A stretch of DNA of 64,000 nt from Aurelia coerulea (lineage: Eukaryota; Cnidaria; Scyphozoa; Semaeostomeae; Ulmaridae). Positions 10,770 through 21,983 of this stretch are shown one piece after another (within the stretch, counting starts at the first letter, position 1; each line of letters starts with the position of its first letter). Below the pieces are notes generated by a model, which worked only from the letters and a program-made list of their open reading frames with translations, searched no databases and had not been told where the DNA came from. The DNA is taken from assembly GCA_039566865.1 (NCBI GenBank), contig CM076958.1, positions 8,036,501 to 8,100,500 of the forward strand. Direction: 5' to 3'. A program made the position numbers and the translations under genes.

Positions 10770-11235
10770 TTCATTTCATTTCATTTAATACATTTAAGGA
10801 GGGTTGCCCTTCAACAAGTTGATTTTCAAGGGGCCCTCCGATAAAAACGTTTAATTACCATTTAGAAAACAAAATAAAAAGCTATTAAATAAATTAAACT
10901 ATAAAACCTTATTTTCAATGTTCAAAACCTATTTACAGTGAAGTTGAAAATTCAAACCTAAAATCAAAATGAAAGGAAAGTTTTTAAATAGTTTTCTTGA
11001 AACTATACAAGGAGGTTGCCTGCTTTGACTCGGCTGACATGCCATTCCATAATTTTGCACCTCTATATGAGAAGCATCTCTGGCCATTTGATGACCTTTT
11101 CTTCGGTAACCTAAGGTCGGTCCCCGTATTACGAAGGCTATATGATGAGCAGAGCGAATTTCGTGTGAAAATGTCACAAAGGTATTGTTGAGCCAGTTGA
11201 TTCAGGGACTTAAGACCATTATTTTAGATTCACAG
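10770..11235 (-). pseudogene. LINE B-family 3' fragment
   Basis: The minus strand carries a short C-terminal frame reading GAKLWNGMSAESKQA and SFKKTI before a stop, then a 3' UTR with the family hairpin and a 'tgaaatgaaatgaaa' tail. It compares with the end of LINE B (KYWNSLSAESKQAVKLNSFKT). RT motifs are missing. Confidence 0.75.
10798..10839 (-). other. LINE 3' UTR hairpin (variant 2)
   Basis: Outer helix GGAGGG/CCCTCC, a 1-by-3 internal loop, then CCCTT/AAGGG. Same fold as at 15243-15286, with differing loop sequence. Confidence 0.65.
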
Positions 11236-11309
11236 GTAATCAGTTCGTCAATGGCCTTCCATCCCATCCCTTCGATAAGAGGTCTGCCTGTTACTCTTTT
11301 GCTAAAATG

Positions 11310-12576
11310 TATTAAGACATAAACAGAGAAACGTTTCGGCGCAAGCCTTCATCAGTATGACTTCTCAAATTCAACGCAGCATACATATCATTCTCGAAGT
11401 AGAAAGAAAGTACGAAAACTATATAAAGGGGGATCCTACTAAATATAATTGATTGTTAAAAGGTGTATAAGTAACCGGTGTTAACAGAGGCGGCAGTAGG
11501 AAGATGAAAGAAAGCGTAGAGTTAACTACTGCTAAAGTCGGCGGCAGTTCCGTCTCACAGGAGCTGAAAAATACGTGTGTTAGAACAAAACAAGCAATAG
11601 AAAGATCCAAGAGCGGATTGGCAGAAAGAGATCCTTAAAAAATAGCGTGTGTCCCTAACGAAAAGCTGAGCACATATATCAAAACAACGAAACAACCAAA
11701 GTTTAAACCAAAATGAAATCTATGTATCAACCTGCCTAGTGTTTAATCCCTTAGGGGCAAAGCAATCCAGCCGATATTGCTAGAAGCTTTCCCGCATCCT
11801 ATTTCCCCCCGTTAGACTATCGATTATCTTTACATTGATATCCTTTGGAAGCCCATGGTGGCCTTCTCCAGTAAAATGTCTGAAAAATTCCGCCTGGGGT
11901 ACTGAGGCCCCCGAATTAGATTTACAACTGCTCGCCTTGTAATTATTAAACCTAAACCTCAAAGCCGTGCAGGTGCTACCAACATATTGTACACCACAAA
12001 CAGTACATTCCAAAAATTACACATCCTTTGAGGAGTCACAATTTAACGAATAGTTTATCCTATATTGCTGGCTATCTATGTCAGCATGAAAATTTTCACT
12101 GTTAGTCATGACATTACACACTTGACAACGAGATTTACCACAACGAGAACATCCCTTCTTATCAGTCCCCCCCCCCCCATTTCCCTCATTACTAAGCCTA
12201 GCCCTAACAAGCGTATCCTTGAGGTTCTTAATCTCCTAAATGCTACTAAAGGTGGCTCTGGAAACACCGCCCTATGCTCCTCCGAGTTTGTGAGCATAGA
12301 ATGAAGTCTCCTGGCAACCTTTCCCAAACTATTGAGTACTGGATGGTATGTCGCAACAAGTGGAACCCTTTCCGCCCTCCCTTAGTTATTGGTCCTATTT
12401 CCCGCATTTGCTGGAAGAGTTGTCCTATCCAACTTACGTACCCTATCTATTTGCTCGTTAACTAAAAACTTTTCGTAGCCCCTGTCCTTAAGCCATCCAG
12501 CTAACTCGCCTGCCCTCCCCTGAAATTGGCGATCTTCCGAACATATCCTACGAAACCTCTTGTTCTTGTTGTTGCC
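11310..12576 (-). pseudogene. Penelope-like element 2, 3' half (RT end, zinc linker, GIY-YIG)
   Basis: From 12576 downward the minus strand encodes KNKRFRRICSEDRQFQ and GYEKFLVNEQIDRVRKLDR (end of RT). A linker follows with CSRCGKSRCQVCN, reached only by a frame change at the C10 run near 12169. A GIY-YIG region reads VCGVQYVGSTCTALRFRFNNYK. A stop replaces an expected residue at ESF*QYRLDCF. The 5' half lies at 15326-15722, separated by LINE B. A good hammerhead motif lies downstream at 11326-11366. Non-functional. Confidence 0.85.
11326..11366 (-). ncRNA. hammerhead ribozyme motif, PLE 2 3' end
   Basis: The minus strand reads CTGATGA, stem II AGGC-ttgc-GCC, GAAACGTT. The flanks GAGAA and TTCTC can form stem I with an internal loop. 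All invariant core bases are present. Stem III is almost absent, as reported for PLE hammerheads. Confidence 0.72.
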
Positions 12577-13686
12577 TTGTACAGACCTCCCTCCTAGTGA
12601 ACCCGTATGAGTCCTAGTGAACCCGTTGCCTCCTTTGATAAATTGGAGCAAATTCTTACTTTTCTTGATAGAGAAGGCAAGTCAATAACACAATTCTTCT
12701 TGGTGACACAAACTGTGATCTTTCCAAGCATGCAGTTGGTCAACAAATGGACAATGACACTAAACATATGTGTAATTTATATGAGCTGTTTAGTTTTAAA
12801 CAGCTTATCAATGAGCCAACCAGAGTGACTCTTAGTAGCTCCACTATCATCGATCATATTGCAACAACAGCTACTGGCAACATTGTACAGTCAGGTGTCT
12901 TTGAGATTTCAATGAGTGGTCACTTTATGGTATTCTGTGTGCGAAAATACTGTGGAGCTCAGAAAAAGGACCATAAAGTGATAAAAACTCGCTCAATGAA
13001 AAGTTTCAATGAAGAGGCATTCCTGGCTGATGTTGCTAGCATCGGTTGGGAGCAAATTGTTCTTGAATCAGATTAAATAGATTTGCTCGTGCAAAATTGG
13101 TCTAATATCCTTTCATGCATCATTGAGAAGCATGCCCCTATGAAAACCATTCGTGTTTCTGAAAAATATTGCCCTTGGATAAACAATGATCTCAAGGGGT
13201 TGATTAGGAGTAGAGATAAGCTCCGGAAAGCAGCTGTCAAGTCAAGGTCTTCTCTCCTGTTGGACTCCTATAAGCATGTAAGGAATAAAGTCAATAGGCT
13301 AAATGTTGATTTAAAGCGGCAACACAATTCAAAATTCTGAAGGTAACATGAAGGAGACATGGAAAACCCTAAACCAGCTGATGAATAAACGATCCAAATC
13401 CACTAATATTGACCTCTTGAAACAAGATGGAAAAGATATTAGTAACAGAAAAGAAATTTCCGATACCATGAACTAGTACTTTTGTTCGGTTGGGAAAGCC
13501 CTAGCAGAGAAGATTGAGGATACACTTAACCCTCTCCTGTCAGGCGAGTACCAACTGAACCCAAAGAACTTAAGGTTTGAATTTAAACCAATAGGGCTCC
13601 AGGATATTAGAGAAGCAATTGGCAAGATTAAAATCTCAAAGGGCTCCGGAGTTGACGGTATCTCAAGCTATTTTCTGAAACTTGCC

Positions 13687-15225
13687 TTGCCATTCATTGA
13701 GAATTCTCTTGTTCTCATGTTTAATACCTCTTTGGAAACCGGCGTATTTCCTGATAGTTGGAAGACTGCCAGGGTTACACCGATTTACAAAGATGGCGAA
13801 AAGGCTACAAAATCAAACTATCGCCCTATTTCCGTCCTTCCCGTCATATCGAAGCTCTTTGAAAAGCTAGTTTTCAATCAATTGTACCAATATCTAAATA
13901 AGAATCGCCTTCTTTACAAGGGCCAGTCTGGCTTTAGAGAACTCTTTTCCACAGTCTCCTGTTTACTTAAAAATACGGATGATTGGTACAAGGGATTTGA
14001 CACTGGACACCACGTAGGATCAGTTTTTATCGACCTCAAAAAAGCTTTTGATACAGTGGACCATAAGATCCTTTGTGAAAAACTAATGCATTACAGCGTT
14101 CGTCACAGAGAAATTAAATGGTTTGAATCATATCTTTCGAACAGAAAACAGTTCTGTCGGGTTGGTGGAATTGACTCAGAATTTGACAATATCGAAGTTG
14201 GTGTACCGCAAGGCTCATGCCTTGGTCCCCTTCTCTTCCTTGTCTACATCAATGACCTACCATGTGGTATTCAAAGCTCAACTGTGTCCATGTATGCTGA
14301 CGATACCAGCCTTTCTTATCAATCTAAGGATTTGACTCAGCTGAATGAGGCCATGAATAATGATCTCAAGAGTCTTGAATCTTGGTTGAAGGGAAACAAA
14401 ATATCGCTAAATGTCGCGAAAACTCATTCCATGCTCATTTGCTCCAAATCTAAACAGAATTTCCTAAAAAGATCCAATGGAAAATTGGATTTTAAAATTC
14501 AGGAAGATAGTTTAGAGGTAGTGGACAAGACAAAGTACCTTGGTGTACAAATTGATCAAAGCCTGGATTGGAAGGAACACATTAAATTTGTCGCGTCGAA
14601 AGTTTCGAGGGCTATTGGTTTTCTGAAACATGCGAGGAGCCTCGTCCCTTCTACCTCCTTGATTAGTTTGTACAGAAGTATTGTGGAACCACATTTTCGT
14701 TATTGTTGCTCTGTTTGGGGCTGCTGTAGTTCCACAGAAAAGAGCCGCTTGCAGAAGTTACAAAACAGAGCTGCTAGAATAATCACTGGTAGTCGTTTTG
14801 ATGCCTCCGCCATGCCCCTTATAAAAAGTCTTGGTTGGCAAACGATTGAGGAATTGATTGGTTCCGAGACCAAAGTCATGGTGTTTAAGGCATTAAATGG
14901 TCTTGCTCCTCAATATTTGACCGAACTTTTCTTGAAAAAGTCGCAGGGCTCCCTTCACATCCTCCGAAATACTTCTACTGACATAAAGATACCATTAATG
15001 AAAAGTGGAAATGGTCAAAGATGTTTTTCGTTCAGAGGAGTAAAATATTGGAACAGCCTCTCAGCTGAGTCGAAGCAAGCCGTAAAACTCAATAGTTTTA
15101 AAACAATGTTTCTTTTTTGCACTTTTTGTTTTTTTTTCTTCTGTAAATTAGAACAATTTTGTATTTTAGATTTTCATTTTGAAATCATATATTGTAATTA
15201 TTTTAATAGTAGATATATTCCATAA
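13687..15225 (+). pseudogene. LINE B reverse transcriptase ORF (512 codons)
   Basis: This is the open part of the broken ORF2. Blocks: ARVTPIYKDGEKATKSNYRPI, VFIDLKKAFDTVDH (motif A), GVPQGSCLGPLLFLVYIND (motif B), MYADDTSL (motif C, catalytic DD) and KYLGVQIDQSLDWKEHI. The C-terminal region reads VEPHFRYCCSVWG, KLQNRAARI and SFRGVKYWN. The coding frame really extends upstream, where it meets stops, so the start is not native. The catalytic residues look intact, but without a complete endonuclease the copy should not be autonomous. Confidence 0.88.
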
Positions 15226-15242
15226 ATTGTAAGATTTTTGAC

Positions 15243-15286
15243 GGAGGGCCCCTTGTAAATCAGCCTTTGCTGAAGGGTTACCCTCC
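15243..15286 (+). other. LINE 3' UTR hairpin (variant 3)
   Basis: GGAGGG/CCCTCC outer helix, 1-by-3 internal loop, CCCTT/AAGGG inner helix and a CAGC/GCTG tip helix, just upstream of the tail repeats. Confidence 0.65.
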
Positions 15287-15325
15287 TATTAATAAATGAA
15301 ATGAAAAATGAAAATGAAATGAAAA

Positions 15326-15722
15326 CCTAAGGGGATCGCTTTCTTCGTGGGCCAGGAGTGACAAGACTTCTTATGCAAGTACTGATGTGTATCAGTTGGC
15401 TTGCAAAACGAGTCTGTCGAAAGGACTCCCCCTCCCCCATGCTAACCTGAACATCTAAAAAGCTAATACTATCCCGTGAATGCTCGCTAGTAAACTTAAT
15501 GGTTTCGTGGCTACGGTTGAGATGATTGATTACAGACGTCAGCTTTTCTTCCCCGTGGCCCGTGCATCCAGATAAAGAAAGCATCATCGATGAATCTCAT
15601 CCAGATGAGGGGCTCGTCAGGTGAAGCCTCCAACAACCTCTCTCCCAATCGGATCATGAAGAGATTGGCATAGGTCGGAGCAAACTTCGTGCCATAGCCG
15701 TGCCCAATTTCTGCTTTTAAAT
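15326..15722 (-). pseudogene. Penelope-like element 2, RT 5' half
   Basis: The minus strand encodes GHGYGTKFAPTYANLF (motif B region), LIWMRFIDDAFFIW (motif C, catalytic DD), then TSEHSRDSISFLDVQV and, after a frame change, HQYLHKKSCHSWPTKKAIP. It joins directly to 12576 if LINE B is removed. Upstream of about 15722 the PLE stops and a LINE tail begins. Confidence 0.82.
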
Positions 15723-15734
15723 CCTATCATTAAA

Positions 15735-15800
15735 TGCGTATATATATGTATAGCTAGGTATCAAAATCGAATAAAGATAAGGTAACAAACAAAGGAACAC
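15735..15800 (+). repeat. LINE A-type 3' tail fragment
   Basis: 'atatgtatagctagg...aagataaggtaacaaacaaa' matches the terminal 60 bp of LINE A near 9205-9258. No coding part is attached. Confidence 0.6.
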
Positions 15801-16271
15801 AATTTTTGGGTCGCGCCTCTTGCCGGCAGAACCACCATAATTGCCGAGAATTTCCATCGCTTTCATTGTGACGTCATAAGAAATGGCGCAGAAATTCAAA
15901 ACGCAATATCAACATTCAGAATCTACATGGAAAGTTGACCTAAACAAACTCTAAGAGAGTAAAATAGGCAGAGTGGTAGGGTTCCATCTCGTTGCGCCAA
16001 GAAACGTTGTTGACAAAATGTGCTATTACATTTTTGGCCACGACTGTGTATGTTTCCCCCATATCTAGAGGAGATAGTTACAAAGAGTGTTTTTGGGTCG
16101 GATGAGGGGTGCACTTATGGCCAAAAAGGGGGTACTAAACCGAGTTTTCATCATGAAGGGAGCAGTTGCCCCTTCTGTCCCCTAACTTTGCCACTGATGT
16201 GGTTTGCGCACGGTAAGCCTTTCATCGGTTAAGAATTTTGATATAAAGATATTCTTTTATTGCTGTTGCAG
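15801..16271. other. non-coding, upstream of ABCA exon
   Basis: No element ends were recognised. The last bases (ctgttgcag) form a polypyrimidine-poor but usable 3' splice site for the exon at 16272. Confidence 0.4.
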
Positions 16272-16345
16272 ATACGAAGACCAATTGGGACTGCTTTCGA
16301 AATCATCCTTCCGGTTGCATTCGCTTCTCTTCTGCTTGTTGCAAG
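16272..16345 (+). CDS. ABC transporter subfamily A exon (first membrane segment)
   Basis: The 74-bp exon is bounded by ttgcag and gtaatt. It reads IRRPIGTAFEIILPVAFASLLLVAR. The RRP..T.FEI.LP pattern followed by about 18 hydrophobic residues is the juxtamembrane and first transmembrane segment of ABCA full transporters. It starts at phase 0 and ends at phase 2. The upstream exon with the initiator Met was not found. ABCA proteins are ATP-driven lipid exporters; the ATPase exons lie outside the part seen. The assignment rests on this exon together with the three below. Confidence 0.72.
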
Positions 16346-17697
16346 GTAATTCGTAGCACGGTATGATTTGGTATAATTACCAGCTCCATCAACGGTTTCA
16401 TTATTTTAATTGTAATTCAGTGCAGAGCTTTGCAAAACCAAGCTCTGTTCTCCGAGATAAAAGAATGAAATAGATTCTCCAACAAGACTTTTGTAGATAC
16501 TATTTTCAGCAAAGCATTGTTTGACATGATAATGAACTCTGTCGTTCGTTTAATTATTCATTATATTGTGTGTTCGAGAAAAGTACCAGCATTTGAAAAT
16601 CATTAAAATGTAATTGCACGACCCGAAAAGAACTTCACGAGCTAGACCACGCCTAGCTTCCAGAAAGCAAATTTCATGAACAAAACCATTGCTTTGTCAG
16701 TTAAAGGAGTAATTATCTTCCCAAAAACCAGTTTTTAAAATATGGCAATTCATTCATTTCTCGTGCTTTCCCGTGCTGTTTTAGTCTTTGCTTTAGGAAG
16801 TGTGAACAAGCACACTTCCACTTTTGCTTAAGGATCACGAATTTGGAATATGGAACTGAGATCAGTCATTTTACAAGCAGTATATTTTCTCAGACAACTT
16901 CAAATCCACCCCTGCTGCGTTAAGTTTTGACGGAACGATGATTGGAAAAGGATGGTGATTAGGTTACTCTAAATGAGAAATGTAGGATTCAAAATTTTCA
17001 TTTAATTTGGTATCTGGACAGTAGTCATTGCTAAAACCATAGTCAATAGAACTTAACTATGGTTTGGAAAGCGGCACTGATCAAACGTGCTTTGTTATTG
17101 TCTGCATTTTGACTTCATACCTAAATTATGGCTGCATTCGATGAAGCGCATTTCGCACAGATCCTTGTAGTTTGGGTGTTTTGCGGTGGATATTAGCGGA
17201 GACGACATGAATTTGTTATGCATTGCAGAAGAAAATACTATTATGCATGGTGAAAACTGTAAGTTACCAGAGTTTAATACTTCGCGAAAACGTAAAATCT
17301 CATAAAATTTTAAAAGTAAAGGCTCTGCTCCGATCTCGTTGGTGCACTTGACTTTCAATTGTACGAGGGTGTGCACTGCAAGACAAAAAATGTTCACCCG
17401 GCTTTATAGAAGTTTTTCCTTGAAATGATAGCCGGCTTAACAAAAAACGGCGAAAAGCATACTCCAAAGCGTAAAAATTCGTCAAAAACAATGAAATAAC
17501 GCTTTTGACTACCGGCTTTAGAAAAAATGCCTTCTTTTGATGCCCGGCTGCGGAAAAAAAGAGGCGAAAAAGATACCTGGAATGGAGTGCAGATCCCATC
17601 AGCAAAATATACCAAGTACCCCCAGGGCTCCGTTCAATGAGAAGAGCAAAGAATTGAGAGTATGTTAAACGCATTGAGCCACGTTAAGTTGGCTGCG
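16346..17697. other. ABCA intron, no element recognised
   Basis: AT-rich intronic sequence. Around 17395-17580 there are four loose repeats of an 'ccggcttta...aaaa' phrase. No coding evidence. Confidence 0.4.
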
Positions 17698-17966
17698 TAG
17701 GGTAAGACGGGGTAAAGTGAACTATTTTGGAGGTTTTTCAAGGATATCCTAAAGATGTTATAGTTGAGGGCAAACTTTTTAACGTTGTTTTGACATTATG
17801 TCATTGGGTCAGTTTATCAAAAAAAAAATATTTTCAAAATCTTTTTCCATTGTCTCACAAAAGAGCTTTCTTTTGCGACCGCTCTGCCTAGTTCACTTTA
17901 CCCCAAGCCGGGGTAAAGTGAACTACTTAGCAATTGTTCGATAAAACCAAAATAATGCTGGTAATA

Positions 17967-18391
17967 CAGTAGTGTCCCGCATATAAGAAACACAAATTTA
18001 AGAAACACAGACCCTGATTTTCAAAATGATACCCCATATTATAAGAAACTTGTTCAGGTCTGAAAGAACGCTTGTTTCTTATTTTAAAACTATGCATTGA
18101 AACCTTGGAATTTTTCAGCATTCCAGTTGTATTGAACTGTACCTATTCAAATGAAAAAATGATTTTGTTTGCAAAAAGCACCTTCCTGAAATAACTGTAG
18201 CATTTTCTGGAAGTGAAAATTTACTAATACAATTCAAAATAATAATTATCAATAGAGATCATGTCTGGTTCAACAGTATATGATTTTTGTAATAAGAAAC
18301 TTTACCCTGATTTGCAAGCTTATCTCAATTTATAAGAAATGCATCAGACCTGAAATTGAAAAAATTGTTTCTTATATGCGGGACACTACTG
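17967..18391. mobile_element. CAGTAGTG MITE, TA target site
   Basis: This 425-bp element has perfect terminal inverted repeats of about 25 bp, starting CAGTAGTGTCCCGC, with TA on each side. The interior is rich in 'ataagaaac'. The CAGT ends and TA duplication fit a Tc1/mariner-pogo (Tigger-like) MITE. No ORF. Confidence 0.8.
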
Positions 18392-18715
18392 TACCCGAAA
18401 ACATAATTTATTTTGCAACTCTCAGGAGTTCTTTGCATTCCAAAACGAAACAAACCCAAAAATTTCACATGAGTGATATTTGGAAAAAATTAAATGGTGA
18501 CCTATGTTGAGAACGATCTTTGCAGATAAAGTATCAACCAAAAACTATTGTCAAAGTAACAAATTCGAGTCAGATTGCGAGACATGAATATAATTCGATG
18601 AAAAATAATGGGAACATGCTTGGAAAATACTATATTGCTCGCCATATTGCATATAAATACCAAATCACTACAAAGAGAAACACTATTTTCAAAGTAGTTC
18701 ACTTTGCCCTGAAAC

Positions 18716-19557
18716 GGCCATGTCGAAAACACGGAACTCTCGGATCTCTCGGAACGAACCTGTTCCGAGGTTTCCGTGATTTCCGAGGGTTTTGTGTTTT
18801 CGAGTAGACATAGGCCATACTACTTATATTTACTTTTAACAATTTCTCGTGTATTTTCGCAATTACTACGTTTTTTGAAACCCTTTGTAGAAATCCTTAT
18901 TTCATTTTAAACTTTTAATTGGCAGTACAGTAACTTGTCTGGAAAGTAGGACAAGTACGGTCGTAACATTGTGCTTTGCTCGTAAAGCGATGAAATGCAT
19001 CAAACTTACGCTCAAATTCGACTTTAACTTATCCATTTACATCTCATTCCGAGATATCCGAGATTTCCGAGACGTCCGTGTTTTCGAGTGTGCATAGGGT
19101 ATACTCGAAAACGCGGACATCTCGGAAATCTTGGATATCTCGGAATGAGAGGTAAATGGATAAGTTAAAGTCGAATTTGAGCGTAAGTTTGATGCATTTC
19201 ATCGCTTTACGAGCAAAGCACAATGTTACGACCGTACTTGTCCTACTTTCCAGACAAATTACTGTGAACAGGAGGACAGAAGGGTAGAACAGAAGGATAC
19301 CATTGATGTGCATCAACTGTATGTTTTCGTTGATTGTGTATTAAAGCAATGCATGCAACAGGTCAGGCAAAACGCTATCCAGACAACAAATGCCAAGCAA
19401 TCATTGTCACGGCATTCAATGACGCCATTATTGTTTATTTTTAACATTTCCGTGTTTTCGAGTATGGCCTATGTCTACTCGAAAACACAGAACTCTCAGA
19501 AACCTCGGAACAGGTCTGTTCCGAGAGATCCGAGAGTTCCGTGTTTTCGACCCGGCC
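18716..19557. mobile_element. complete fold-back element, 10-bp target duplication
   Basis: This is an 842-bp element with arms of about 100 bp (GGCCRKGTCGAAAACACGG on both ends) and an inner palindrome of about 170 bp arms centred near 19090. It is flanked by direct repeats 'gccctgaaac' (18706-18715 and 19558-19567). No ORF. The target length and long arms point to a non-autonomous Mutator-like element. Partial copies lie at 2079-3847. Confidence 0.8.
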
Positions 19558-20097
19558 GCCCTGAAACCTCCTCCCAGAAATAGAACCAAAAATTCTTATA
19601 AATCTATAACAAGTATCAATATTCTAATTCACAGTGATGGCCATTTATCCTTTCCATGTCGATAGGTATACTTTTTTTTTTTATAAATCAATCGAATTTT
19701 ACAATACATATTACGGTCTACACTAGTTACAAGAATTACTTTACAATACTACTGGGACAAATACCCCCGGGGAGCGAAAGGCTGTGTCTACCCCAAGGGA
19801 ATTAACATAGATAAGAGAAAGAAAAACTACTTAATCTTAAAGAACACTACTACACATACGGATAATAAGAACGATTGATACCTAAGTCTGCTGCATATTA
19901 GACGTCAGATCCAGGTGATGGCGAGGAAAAGTAGCTGGTGGAGAAAAACTTATCTTGAAGTTTCCTTTAAGCATGAAAAAAAAACCACCATGCACCTGCC
20001 GTCCAACACGCAACAGACTTACAAACTTAAAGAGACAAGAAAGAAACAGACAGGGATTTAGTGGTTACGTGGTGTACATCTTTCGTTAGAAGCGACC

Positions 20098-20349
20098 TTA
20101 CTCAAACCGTCCAGTTTCGCGGATGAACTGTATAGTCAAGTTGAGAATAGTTCTATTGAGGTCGTAAGAGAACTTTTCATCGCCGTACAGTAAAAGCTGA
20201 GATAGGACCTTATTTGAAAGATTACTATGTCCAAACGGTCGTAATACATCAAAGACTCCAGCGAGAAGATCTCGTCGTTGAGCATCAAAAGAAGGGCAAA
20301 GCAACAAGAAGTGTTCCGCATCTTCAATGCCATCATTCGAAGGGCACAT
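20098..20349 (-). pseudogene. LINE C C-terminal zinc-knuckle tail, shifted frame
   Basis: CPSNDGIEDAEHFLLLCPSF is a CX9-10HX4C pattern of the kind seen at the end of such LINE ORF2 proteins. It is followed by LTIQFIRETGRFE and a stop. The homologous end at 39955-40209 has the same pattern, confirming the reading. Confidence 0.8.
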
Positions 20350-20438
20350 TGGGTTTACGGTGTCTCTAAAATTATGCTTGAATTTGTGGAAGTTTAGTTT
20401 GCTGAGACCGACCCTTATTTGGGAAAGATATGATAGGC

Positions 20439-21983
20439 CTATCGGGTCATGAATACCAAATACAGGTCTTGGCGGGGGCCAATTATTGATAGAAGCTTTG
20501 TCTTAAAAACAGCAACGGACGGTGCAAGCCTGACTTCAGGATCAAGTTTATTCCATTCGGAGATGCAGTTTGGATAGAAGCTAGATTGAAATTTTTCTGT
20601 TCTTGCCTTTATTCGCCAAATAGCATCCTGCTTGCGAAGGGAGTAATTCGACACATGAAGTGGTGGGATTGGCTCTTTTGTATACAACGGGGTGAGATTA
20701 TTCATAATCTTATAAAACAAAGTCAGGCGTCTACTCCACCTTCGGGAACTTAGTGACTCCCAGCCAAGCTCTGTGTAAAGCTTTTCACGTGATGTTCCCC
20801 TCCATGTCCCTGTTACAGCAAGAGCAGCAGAATATTGAACAGACTCTAGTTTTTCCATTAGATTTGGTAGTATGATGTTTTGACTGAATTCACATACTTT
20901 AGATGGAATATGATAGATAACGTCTCCGTAGTCCAGGTGGGGTCGTACATAGAGCTTATATAATTCGTTCAGGGTATGTCTGGGCAGATATTTGGAGAGA
21001 TATTTTAGTAGACCAATGCCCTTTCTTGTTTTAGAGATAGCAGATTTAACATGAGCTGAGAAAGAAAGCTTTGAGTCCAGGATAATACCTAGATGTTTAT
21101 GTTCATTTACTTTCTTAACGGGCATGTTATTAAAAAGGATAACGGGGTGATCTATTTCATTTCTTTTCTTTGAAAGTAGCAATTCGACAGCTTGTTTTTG
21201 TGGATCGGGATTAAATGACATCCTCCAATCATAGGCCCACTGACTTATCAACTCCAGGTCATGGTTCATATCCTCGGCAGCTGCATTAGGTTCTTGAACA
21301 ACCGTAAACAAGGATGTGTCGTCGGCAAAAAGTTTGACGCTACATTTCAAGTCTGAGGTGAGATCGTTGATGTACACAAGGAAAAACAATGGTCCTAATA
21401 TAGAACCTTGAGGCACTCCTGCTAAAATATCTCCCCACTTAGAACATTGTCCGTTCAAAACTGTTCGCTGCTTCCGATCCTTTAGGAAACTTTGGATAAG
21501 AGAAAGAAATTGTCCTGAGACGCCACATCGTTTTAGTTTATAAATAAGACCGTCATGCCATACTCTGTCAAATGCTTTGGAAATATCAAGATACACGGAA
21601 CGAACATCCAGAGGAGGGTTACAGTCAAAAGCCTCAAAAATAGTATGCGTTATTGAAATTAATTGGTTGACTGTTGAGTCACCCGGGCGAAAACCAGATT
21701 GATTGGGATTAAGTAGGTCACACGAAACAAGATGCGAGTATAGGGAATTATACATGAGTTTTTCAAGCATCTTTCCAAAAATTGGCAGAAGAGAAATAGG
21801 ACGGTAGTTGTTCTTTACATTTTTTTCATTTTTCTTATGAACAGGGACTACATTTGCACGTTTCCAAGTATCGGGGAATACGCCACGTTTCAAACAGTTT
21901 GTGAATATGATCTTAAGAGGAGTAACTAATGAGGCATCGCTTAGTTTTATCATTCTTATAGAAATTTCATCCCAACCATGTGC
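20439..21983 (-). pseudogene. LINE C reverse transcriptase
   Basis: The frame is open for about 500 codons. Blocks: ANVVPVHKKNEKNVKNNYRPI, SGFRPGDST, VYLDISKAFDRVWHDGL (motif A), GVPQGSILGPLFFLVYIND (motif B), LFADDTSLF (motif C, catalytic DD) and KHLGIILDSKLSF. A long C-terminal domain contains RWSRRLTLFYKI and ARTEKFQSSFYPNCISEWN. The frame then breaks near 20440; the last part (PMCPSNDGIEDAEHFLLLCPSF) continues in another frame at 20098-20349. The endonuclease is missing through 5' truncation. Confidence 0.88.

Larger units (their letters stand above)
12577..15320 (+). mobile_element. LINE B (CR1/L2-like), 5'-truncated, inserted in PLE 2
   Basis: It begins inside the endonuclease (RPPS..PVASFDKLEQILTF) and continues through IDHIATTATGNIV and MSGHFMVFC. 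It then runs into the RT ORF and a 3' UTR with the hairpin and a 'aatgaaatgaaaatgaaat' tail. Stops interrupt the frame at 13074 (TAA) and near 13474 (TAG), and a frame shift lies near 13336. On both sides the minus strand is PLE 2 RT (KKAIPL before, KNKRFRRIC after), so the insertion is clean. Confidence 0.88.

Noticed and set aside
17300..17674. 124-codon minus-strand frame
   Set aside because: No family motif or splice context; composition follows the local repeats.
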